Shown: positions 1-4,350 of the stretch, piece by piece | How the letters are laid out: every line of letters starts with the position of its first letter | Numbering within the stretch: position 1 is the stretch's first letter | Assembly (NCBI GenBank): GCA_937914895.1 | Contig: CALGIL010000400.1 | Span: 1 to 5,353 of the forward strand | DNA from: an uncultured Angelakisella sp. | GTDB taxonomy: Bacteria > Bacillota > Clostridia > Oscillospirales > Ruminococcaceae | Direction of reading: 5' to 3' | DNA: 5,353 nucleotides | Translations under genes and position numbers: made by a program | Notes under the pieces: generated by a model | The model's input: only the letters and a program-made list of their open reading frames with translations | Databases searched by the model: none | Told to the model about the DNA's origin: nothing

Positions 1-434
1 GCCGGGGCCAGGGCGGCGGCTCGTCCCCGCCGGACACCCCCATCGCCCCCAGGCGAGAGCGCAACCCCTGGCGGACCGTGGTCATCATTTTTTTGGTCCT
101 CTTTTTCGGCTGGCCCCTGCTGGCCGCGGCCGTGGGCCTTGTCATCGGCATCCTGGGCGCCGTCCTGGGCGGCGCGGTGGGCCTGCTGGGCGGATTTGTC
201 GGCCTGCTGGCGGGGGGCGTGGCCGCCGTTGTCCGGGGGGCCTTTTCCCTGGTGACGGCCCCGGCCGCGGGGCTTCTGCAAATCGGCGGCGGCCTTGTCA
301 TGGCGGGCGTCGGGCTGCTTGTCTGCATCCTGGGCGGCTGGCTGGCGGTGTGGGTGGTCCCGCGGTTCATCCGCTGGCTTGTATCCCTTGTGCGGCGGCT
401 GCTGCGCATTGACAAAGGAGGGGACGGGGCATGA
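1..434 (+). CDS. HAAS/DUF1700-like membrane protein, C-terminal part (5' end outside window)
   Basis: The reading frame is open from base 3 to the TGA at 432-434, giving 143 visible residues. A GTG at 78 could start a shorter protein, but no ribosome site precedes it and the frame continues upstream, so I read this as the end of a longer gene. The visible part begins with a Gly/Ser/Pro-rich linker and a basic stretch (RRERNPWR). A long Gly/Ala/Leu/Val hydrophobic block of two or more membrane segments follows, then another membrane segment (about LQIGGGLVMAGVGLLVCILG), and it ends in a basic tail (RWLVSLVRRLLRIDK) probably facing the cytoplasm. This is the layout of the C-terminal half of DUF1700/HAAS proteins, which sit beside DUF4097 and PspC genes in Firmicutes. 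The HAAS domain itself would lie upstream and is not visible, so the family call rests on composition and neighbours. It overlaps the next gene by ATGA, suggesting translational coupling. Confidence 0.68.
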   Translation, partial: RGQGGGSSPPDTPIAPRRERNPWRTVVIIFLVLFFGWPLLAAAVGLVIGILGAVLGGAVGLLGGFVGLLAGGVAAVVRGAFSLVTAPAAGLLQIGGGLVMAGVGLLVCILGGWLAVWVVPRFIRWLVSLVRRLLRIDKGGDGA

Positions 435-1234
435 AATTCTTTTCAAAAATCGTCGGCACCATTGCGACGGTCCTCATCTGCCTGGGCCTTGTCATCGGGG
501 CCGTGGGCCTTGTCATGGGCGCCACCCGGGACGACTTCTGGAACGCCGCCGGCCGGGTCTGGGACGACTGGGGCACCGGGTCCCTCAGCGAGAGCTACCA
601 AGGCGTCACCTCCCTGGACTTTGACCTGGGAATGGCCGAGGTGGTCATTGAGGAGGGGGATACCTTTTCCATCCGCGCCAGCCAGGTTCGCTTTCGGCTG
701 ACCTCCCGGGTGGAGGACGGCACCTGGAAAATCGACACCAAGGGGGTCCGGTACGGGCAGTGGCTTGGCGGCTCCCGCGGCGGGGACCGGGTGACCATCA
801 CCCTGCCCCGGGACTTTGTGGCCGACAAGCTCCAGCTGGAGGTGGGCATGGGCACCCTGCGGGCCAGCACCCTGGGGGCCAGGGACCGCGCCGATGTGAA
901 GGTGGGCATGGGGGAGGTCAGCATCGACCGGCTGTCGGTGCCCCGGGTGGAGGTCTCCTGCGGCATGGGCGCGGTGCACCTAGGCGGGGTGGACACCCAA
1001 AAGGCGGACCTGGACTGCGGCATGGGCTCCATCGACATGACCGTCCGGGGGGCGGAGGAGGACTACGGCTATACCCTGGACGTAGGGGTGGGCGACGTGG
1101 TCATCGGCACCCAGCGGTACTCCGGCCTTGGCAACAAAAGCAGCCACAACACCGACGCCCCCGGCCGGCTGGACGTGGACTGCGGCATGGGCAGCGTCAC
1201 CGTCCGCTTTGAAGAAGCCTTTGAGAAAGCCTGA
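431..1234 (+). CDS. Membrane-anchored DUF4097 beta-strand-repeat protein
   Basis: The protein has 267 residues. The start ATG at 431 overlaps the previous stop, and an AAAGGAGG-like ribosome site lies at 415-422. Residues 7-30 form a single hydrophobic N-terminal segment (membrane anchor or uncleaved signal). The rest is rich in short beta strands punctuated by a Gly-Met-Gly motif: LGM at 66-68, GMG at 139-141, 159-161, 178-180, 197-199 and 252-254, with a GVG variant at 219-221. The 19-22 residue spacing in the middle fits a stacked beta-solenoid, as in the DUF4097 family (also called putative adhesin, related to the C-terminal part of LiaF-like proteins). Three of the motifs read CGMG (Cys177, Cys196, Cys251). 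Family members occur in envelope-stress operons with HAAS/DUF1700 and PspC genes, as here; their biochemical role is not settled. Topology is inferred: most of the protein is probably outside the membrane. Confidence 0.85.
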   Translation: MKFFSKIVGTIATVLICLGLVIGAVGLVMGATRDDFWNAAGRVWDDWGTGSLSESYQGVTSLDFDLGMAEVVIEEGDTFSIRASQVRFRLTSRVEDGTWKIDTKGVRYGQWLGGSRGGDRVTITLPRDFVADKLQLEVGMGTLRASTLGARDRADVKVGMGEVSIDRLSVPRVEVSCGMGAVHLGGVDTQKADLDCGMGSIDMTVRGAEEDYGYTLDVGVGDVVIGTQRYSGLGNKSSHNTDAPGRLDVDCGMGSVTVRFEEAFEKA

Positions 1235-1249
1235 GAAAGGGTGAAACCT

Positions 1250-1453
1250 ATGGAACCGAGAAAGCTTTACCGCATCCGGGAAAAACGCGTCATCTGCGGG
1301 GTTTGCGCCGGTGTGGCGGAATATTTTAACATTGATGCGGCCATTGTGCGCATCCTGTGGGCGGCGGCCGCCTTTGCGTGGTCTATTGGATTTTGGGCCT
1401 ACATCATCGCCGCCATCGTGCTGCCGGATAAGCCGGCGGTCCCGCCCCAATGA
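1250..1453 (+). CDS. PspC domain protein, minimal form
   Basis: This is a 67-residue protein from ATG 1250. A GTG at 1241 in the same frame would add three residues, but the ribosome site (GAGAAAGG, 1233-1240) would then abut the start codon. It lies 10 bases from the ATG, which I prefer. The sequence matches the PspC core: a basic N-terminus (YRIREKR), then CGVCAGVAEYFNID, then VRILWAAAAFA leading into one membrane segment (about residues 30-58), ending at the usual LPDK. PspC domains are membrane components of phage-shock and envelope-stress circuits; in Firmicutes they are often short single-domain proteins. It follows the DUF4097 gene by 15 bases and is the last gene before a hairpin, so it closes the operon. 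There is no extra cytoplasmic or coiled-coil domain. Confidence 0.9.
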   Translation: MEPRKLYRIREKRVICGVCAGVAEYFNIDAAIVRILWAAAAFAWSIGFWAYIIAAIVLPDKPAVPPQ

Positions 1454-1458
1454 CGTTT

Positions 1459-1489
1459 AGGCGCCCCCATCCAAAGGATGGGGGCGCCT
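1459..1489 (+). terminator. Hairpin terminator after the PspC gene, between convergent genes
   Basis: A perfect 13-bp stem (GGCGCCCCCATCC at 1460-1472 pairing with 1476-1488) closes over an AAA loop. An extra A-T pair at 1459/1489 extends it. The run of T after it on the + strand is short (TTT, then CGC), and on the - strand there is none. It starts 5 bases after the PspC stop and lies about 20 bases beyond the end of the opposite-strand cyclase gene, so it may stop transcription from both sides. The stem is strong; the weak T-tract makes its efficiency uncertain. Confidence 0.75.
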
Positions 1490-1510
1490 TTCGCAAAGAT
1501 ATGTGAGGTG

Positions 1511-2827
1511 TTATCCCTGGGTCGGGCAGGAAGTACAGACCGGATATTTCTTTTTTCGCAGCTTGTCCTGGTACATGGCCCGGTCGATGACCTGGATGAG
1601 GTCGGACACCTCGGCCATCTCCTCGGTGATCAGGGACAGCCCGGCGCTGAAGGAAATGTGATAGGGCTTGCCGCCCTGCTGGTTGACCGCTTCCATCCGC
1701 TGGAACATCCTGGCCACAATATCCCCGGCTGTGCGAACGTCGCAGTCCATAAAAAACACCAAAAATTCGTCGCCGCCGTACCGGACCACCCAGTCGGCCT
1801 TGCGGACACAGCCCATAAGCACGTCCGTGACGGTGCACAGGGCAAAATCCCCCTCGGTATGGCCGTGCCGGTCGTTGATGACCTTAAGGTCGTCCACATC
1901 CACAAAGGCCACGCAGTTGCTGTACACAAACCGCTGTCCAAACAGCTCCTCCAGCTTTTTGGCGCCCGCCTTGCGGGTGTAGGCCCCGGTCAGGGGGTCT
2001 GTCATCACACTCAGCTCCAGCTGGCGCTCATAGCGCTTCCGCTCGCTGATGTCGTCGATCATGTGCAGCAGTCCCATGGAGCCGTCGGCAAGCCGGACGG
2101 TATCGGTGGTGATTTTATACCAGGAGTCGGCGTCCGGGTCAAACAGCTCGTACAGCACGGGAAAGCGTCCGCTGCGCAGCTCGCTTCGCTCCAGGTCGCC
2201 CCGGTCCTGGGAAAAGGTACACAGATAGCCGATTAAAGCTTCCTTTTCATAGGGTTCCGGCCGGTCGTAGGGCAGGCGGTCCATCCCGTCCAGGGCCTCC
2301 AGCGCCGGGGGGTTGGCAAAGACGATCTGCCCGTCGGGGCTGACCTCCAAAACCATAATGTGCAGCTGGTTGATGGCGGACAAAATCTGATGATACCGCC
2401 AGCTGTTGGCCGGGCCGTCCCAGGCGGGGGCCTCCTGGCTTTGGCCGCCCAGAGCCTGGGACTCCTTTTCCACCAGGGTGTTGTAGGCTTCAAACAGCCC
2501 GCCGGGGCAGTGCAGCTTGCTGACCATTCTGCCCTGGGCCAGCTGGCCCATGCTCCAGCAAAGGCTGGTCAGCTGGGACTGGAGCTCCTTGAGGGGCGCC
2601 GACAGGCAGTTGGCCCGGGCGGGGGGGCACGCATCCAGGCTGCCCCCGGCCATGGCCTGGGCAAAGCCGTAGCATTCCCCGGTATCGGCGGAAAGCCGGT
2701 TGAGGGAGGCGGCCAGGGGCTGCAGCTCCATAGGAAAGCCGGGCACGTCCAAAAGCTTGTGGGGACGGCCCAGTGTCATTGCTCTGGTCATTGTCTGCAT
2801 CAGCATGATGGCTTCGCGTTCGGTCAT
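1511..2827 (-). CDS. Soluble diguanylate cyclase with HAMP-like region, PAS and GGDEF domains
   Basis: The protein has 438 residues from ATG 2827. A G-rich ribosome site (GGGTGGG, 2841-2835) lies 7 bases upstream; the in-frame GTG at 2839 falls inside it and is less likely. Residues about 45-125 resemble the helical, HAMP-like region of clostridial cyclases (PLKELQSQL, then QLAQG). A PAS-like domain follows at about 147-260 (LEVSPDGQIVFANP), ending in DDISERKRYERQLE, the usual linker into GGDEF. The catalytic domain at about 272-430 has TDPLTG (277-281), metal ligand Asp310 in FVDVDD, Asn318, GD at 326-327, and the intact signature GGDEF at 351-355. RKAD at 342-345 matches the RxxD product-inhibition site five residues before it. 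It should make c-di-GMP from two GTP. No membrane segment or EAL domain is seen. The tail carries a CxxC pair (Cys431, Cys434). It is probably co-transcribed with the V4R gene upstream. Confidence 0.93.
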   Translation of the reverse strand: MTEREAIMLMQTMTRAMTLGRPHKLLDVPGFPMELQPLAASLNRLSADTGECYGFAQAMAGGSLDACPPARANCLSAPLKELQSQLTSLCWSMGQLAQGRMVSKLHCPGGLFEAYNTLVEKESQALGGQSQEAPAWDGPANSWRYHQILSAINQLHIMVLEVSPDGQIVFANPPALEALDGMDRLPYDRPEPYEKEALIGYLCTFSQDRGDLERSELRSGRFPVLYELFDPDADSWYKITTDTVRLADGSMGLLHMIDDISERKRYERQLELSVMTDPLTGAYTRKAGAKKLEELFGQRFVYSNCVAFVDVDDLKVINDRHGHTEGDFALCTVTDVLMGCVRKADWVVRYGGDEFLVFFMDCDVRTAGDIVARMFQRMEAVNQQGGKPYHISFSAGLSLITEEMAEVSDLIQVIDRAMYQDKLRKKKYPVCTSCPTQG

Positions 2828-2871
2828 TGTGCATCCCACCCAAGTCCAAGCCTGCCCAAAAGGCCGGCGGA

Positions 2872-3411
2872 TTACCTCGGCCTTACGTTAAAGCGGCAGA
2901 CCCGTCCGCCGCTGGCCCAGCAGTCGATTTCCCGGACCAGAAAGGGCCTGCCGCAGTAGGCCTCCAAAATGCCCGCAATAAAGCCCTCGTCGTAGGAGCA
3001 GACTGTTTCGCCGGTGACGGGCAGGCCGGAGCAGTCCAGGTCCTCGGCCACGGTCAGGGTAAAGGCGAGGGACGCAAGATCGGCCCCCTCGACCCGCAGG
3101 ACACCGATTTTCAGGTCCAGCAGGGACCGCTGAAGGTTGGCGATAAAATAGTCGAAGTCGCCGGACAGGTCCAGGAGGTTTTGGGCAAAATACAGGCCGG
3201 CCAGATGCCCGGCGGCCTGAAAAAGCTCCGCGGTCTTCTCCCGGCCCACCTCCCGGGCCAGCACATCCTTCAGGGTATACTGAAACAGGCGGTAGACCAA
3301 AACCGGCATATCAAAACCCAGGGTGGGGCGGCCCTCCAGCAGGTCGCCAATACTCCCCCAGGTAAATTGGGAGGGCCTGTCCCCATCGGATACTTCTGCG
3401 GCGTGAGCCAT
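2872..3411 (-). CDS. Stand-alone V4R (4-vinyl reductase) domain sensor protein
   Basis: The protein has 179 residues from ATG 3411; AAGGAG (3429-3424) lies 12 bases upstream, a slightly long spacing. The C-terminal half matches V4R domains, ending in the usual CRFNV-type strand. Cys138, Glu161, Cys164 and Cys172 have the spacing C-x22-E-x2-C-x7-C. As I recall, this is identical to the zinc ligands of the phenol sensor MopR (Cys155, Glu178, Cys181, Cys189). V4R domains bind small hydrophobic ligands in aromatic-responsive regulators and tetrapyrrole-pathway proteins. No DNA-binding, kinase or membrane segment is present, so it must act through a partner. The next gene, 44 bases downstream on the same strand, encodes a diguanylate cyclase, which is the obvious candidate; that link is inferred. 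Residues 1-20 are probably a flexible tail. An enzymatic role is unlikely, since V4R names a fold rather than an activity. Confidence 0.85.
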   Translation of the reverse strand: MAHAAEVSDGDRPSQFTWGSIGDLLEGRPTLGFDMPVLVYRLFQYTLKDVLAREVGREKTAELFQAAGHLAGLYFAQNLLDLSGDFDYFIANLQRSLLDLKIGVLRVEGADLASLAFTLTVAEDLDCSGLPVTGETVCSYDEGFIAGILEAYCGRPFLVREIDCWASGGRVCRFNVRPR

Positions 3412-3438
3412 AGCGGCCGTTCACTCCTTATCCAGCTG

Positions 3439-3464
3439 TCCGTATGCATTTTCCGTATGCATTT
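3439..3464. repeat. Exact tandem 13-bp repeat at the V4R promoter, probable operator
   Basis: Two perfect head-to-tail copies of TCCGTATGCATTT (3439-3451 and 3452-3464) lie directly next to the -10 box (3465-3470) of the minus-strand promoter. They cover the predicted transcription start (around 3458) and the first 20 or so transcribed bases. Each copy holds the palindrome ATGCAT. The position is that of an operator where a bound repressor would block initiation. The protein that binds it is not known. Confidence 0.6.
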
Positions 3465-3493
3465 ATTGTAAAGTCTTATTGTGAGAAAGTCAA
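3465..3493 (-). promoter_or_regulatory. Sigma-A type promoter of the V4R-diguanylate cyclase unit
   Basis: Read on the minus strand, TTGACT (3493-3488) is the -35 box and TACAAT (3470-3465) the -10 box, separated by exactly 17 bases. Transcription would start near 3458, leaving a leader of about 47 bases before the V4R ATG. The surrounding DNA is AT-rich compared with the coding regions. No second promoter is needed for the cyclase gene. Confidence 0.8.
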
Positions 3494-3530
3494 CACAATT
3501 CCAGGGCCGGAACCGGGGAAAAGGGCCGCC

Positions 3531-3710
3531 TTACCCCGTCTTGTTACGGCCGGCATCCGGGGCTTCCTCCCCGGCGGTGGAAGCTGCCGATCCCATCGTC
3601 CTGCCCGCCTCCAGCCCGGAGAGGAAGATGCTCAGCTTTTGTATGTCACCGGCTGAGAGAAGGTTGATTTTTCGTGTCAGTTCGTTGCGCCGCTCTAACT
3701 CCGTCGGCAT
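3531..3710 (-). CDS. Small helical protein divergent from an XRE-type regulator
   Basis: The protein has 59 residues from ATG 3710; GGGGGAG (3722-3716) lies 5 bases upstream. An in-frame TTG at 3740 lies before the predicted transcription start (about 3734), so it is not the start. I do not recognise a named family. Residues 3-36 are charged and amphipathic (ELTRKINLLSAGDIQKLSIF) and look like two short helices; the rest is a low-complexity Ala/Gly/Ser/Glu tail, probably disordered. Residues 10-36 align without gaps to residues 81-107 of the XRE protein encoded across the shared promoter region (7 of 27 identical, most others similar). It could be a partner or antagonist of that regulator using the same helical interface; this is inference. 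It has a strong promoter of its own. No clear terminator separates it from the V4R promoter region downstream. Confidence 0.68.
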   Translation of the reverse strand: MPTELERRNELTRKINLLSAGDIQKLSIFLSGLEAGRTMGSAASTAGEEAPDAGRNKTG

Positions 3711-3740
3711 TTTCTCTCCCCCTTTATTTGACCTAATCAA

Positions 3741-3769
3741 AGAATATCATGGACTATAACAAATGTCAA
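3741..3769 (-). promoter_or_regulatory. Sigma-A type promoter of the small helical protein gene
   Basis: On the minus strand, TTGACA (3769-3764) and TATTCT (3746-3741) are separated by 17 bases. The predicted start near 3734 gives a leader of about 24 bases before ATG 3710. The -35 box lies 12 bases from the -35 box of the opposite promoter, so a protein bound between them could affect both. Confidence 0.78.
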
Positions 3770-3781
3770 GCCGGGATTTAA

Positions 3782-3810
3782 TTGACTTAGTAAAAGTTTT
3801 CGTGTATCAT
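3782..3810 (+). promoter_or_regulatory. Sigma-A type promoter of the XRE regulator gene
   Basis: TTGACT (3782-3787) and TATCAT (3805-3810) are separated by 17 bases. Transcription would begin near 3817, about 17 bases before ATG 3834, so the leader carries little more than the ribosome site. Autoregulation is likely for this family, but no clean palindromic operator stands out. The only nearby candidates are the symmetric arrangement of the two -35 boxes around 3775/3776 and the AAAAGTTTT stretch in the spacer. Confidence 0.78.
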
Positions 3811-3833
3811 TGCTGTTGAAAAGAGGTGTTTTT

Positions 3834-4178
3834 ATGACAATGGGTGCGCGCATACAAACCATCCTGAAAGAGCGGGGCGTCAAGCAGGTGGACTTTGCCA
3901 AAACGCTTGGCATCAGCGCGAATTACGTCAACCTGATTGCCAACGACAAAAAGAAAAGCATATCGGACACCCTTGCCAAGCTCATTGAGGAAACCTACGG
4001 CTACTCGGCCCGGTGGGTGCTGGAGGGCACCGGGGAAAAGCTGGTCTCGGACGGGCTGACCGCAAGCAAGGCAAGGATACTCAAAAAAATACAAAAGATG
4101 TCCGACAGCGAGATCCGGGCCACCCTGGCGTTTGTGGAAACGCTGGAAAGCATCAATCAGCAGTTCCCCAAGGAGTGA
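3834..4178 (+). CDS. XRE-family helix-turn-helix transcriptional regulator
   Basis: The protein has 114 residues from ATG 3834; AGAGG (3822-3826) lies 7 bases upstream. A TTG at 3810 in the same frame falls in the -10 box and cannot be the start. Residues 4-65 form a Cro/C1-type domain: ARIQTILKERGVKQVDFAK, then LGISANYVNLIAN as turn and recognition helix, ending in the WVLEGTGE motif common in phage-type repressors of Firmicutes. Residues 78-108 form a second helical part (ILKKIQKMSDSEIRATLAF), probably for dimerisation. There is no peptidase (LexA/S24) domain, so release from DNA would not be by RecA-type self-cleavage. It is divergent from a 59-residue protein that resembles this C-terminal part. 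It lies 172 bases before clpB, but clpB has its own promoter. The targets are unknown; its own divergent promoter region is the first candidate. Confidence 0.88.
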   Translation: MTMGARIQTILKERGVKQVDFAKTLGISANYVNLIANDKKKSISDTLAKLIEETYGYSARWVLEGTGEKLVSDGLTASKARILKKIQKMSDSEIRATLAFVETLESINQQFPKE

Positions 4179-4254
4179 CGGCCGCCGCGGCAAGGGGCTT
4201 CCTCCGCGGCAAAGCCGGGCGGCCCGGGGGAGAGTATGAACAAAGTAAAAATAA

Positions 4255-4281
4255 TTAGCACTCTATATTGACGAGTGCCAA
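4255..4281. promoter_or_regulatory. CIRCE operator (HrcA binding site) of clpB
   Basis: TTAGCACTC (4255-4263), a 9-base spacer and GAGTGCCAA (4273-4281) match the CIRCE consensus TTAGCACTC-N9-GAGTGCTAA with one difference (C for T in the right arm). CIRCE is the binding site of the heat-shock repressor HrcA. It overlaps the -35 box of the clpB promoter, so bound HrcA should block RNA polymerase. hrcA itself is not in the window. Confidence 0.95.
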
Positions 4282-4296
4282 CGGGGCTGTTATACT
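4268..4296 (+). promoter_or_regulatory. Sigma-A type promoter of clpB
   Basis: TTGACG (4268-4273) and TATACT (4291-4296) are separated by 17 bases. The -35 box lies in the CIRCE spacer and the first base of its right arm. Transcription should start near 4303, giving a leader of about 48 bases. A short AT-rich tract just upstream (4240-4256) may act as an UP-like element. Confidence 0.85.
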
Positions 4297-4335
4297 GGGG
4301 TTAAACCAACGAAAAACCATGACCGTGTAAGCCAT

Positions 4336-4343
4336 AAAGGAGG
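4336..4343 (+). promoter_or_regulatory. clpB ribosome binding site, partly in a small hairpin
   Basis: AAAGGAGG lies 7 bases before ATG 4351, a near-ideal site that fixes the start. AAGCC (4329-4333) can pair with GGCTT (4342-4346), placing most of the site in an 8-base loop. The stem is only 5 bp, so any effect on translation is uncertain. Confidence 0.8.
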
Positions 4344-4350
4344 CTTCCGT

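Noticed and set aside
88..94. Run of seven T in the first gene as a frameshift or slippage site
   Set aside because: The frame continues intact to a stop that overlaps the next start, and there is no alternative frame product to explain.
443..979. Open frame of 178 codons on the - strand opposite the DUF4097 gene
   Set aside because: It is His/Gly/Ala/Pro-rich in the way expected of an antisense GC-rich frame, and the + strand gene is clear.
1478..2236. Long open frame (252 codons) on the + strand opposite the cyclase gene
   Set aside because: It is antisense to a well-supported GGDEF gene, has no recognisable domain and is explained by GC-rich codon bias.
2827..3471. Open frame of 214 codons on the + strand opposite the V4R gene
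   Set aside because: It mirrors the V4R coding region, runs through the V4R promoter and tandem repeat, and resembles no family.
3511..3530. GC-rich stretch after the small helical protein gene as a terminator
   Set aside because: CCGG and GGCC words repeat but do not form a stable stem with a T-tract on the minus strand.
4184..4210. Hairpin after the XRE gene (GCCGCGG pairing with CCGCGGC) as a terminator
   Set aside because: The stem is only 7 bp with a 13-base loop and no T-tract follows, so a terminator cannot be claimed; it may only slow read-through toward clpB.
4236..4271. 11-codon open frame [11 protein letters not shown] with a GGGGGAG sequence just upstream
   Set aside because: It overlaps the CIRCE operator and the -35 box of clpB, lies before the clpB transcription start, and its ribosome spacing is too short; probably chance.
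4319..4330. Three-codon open frame (ATG ACC GTG TAA) in the clpB leader as a regulatory upstream peptide
   Set aside because: No ribosome site precedes it and such short frames arise easily by chance.
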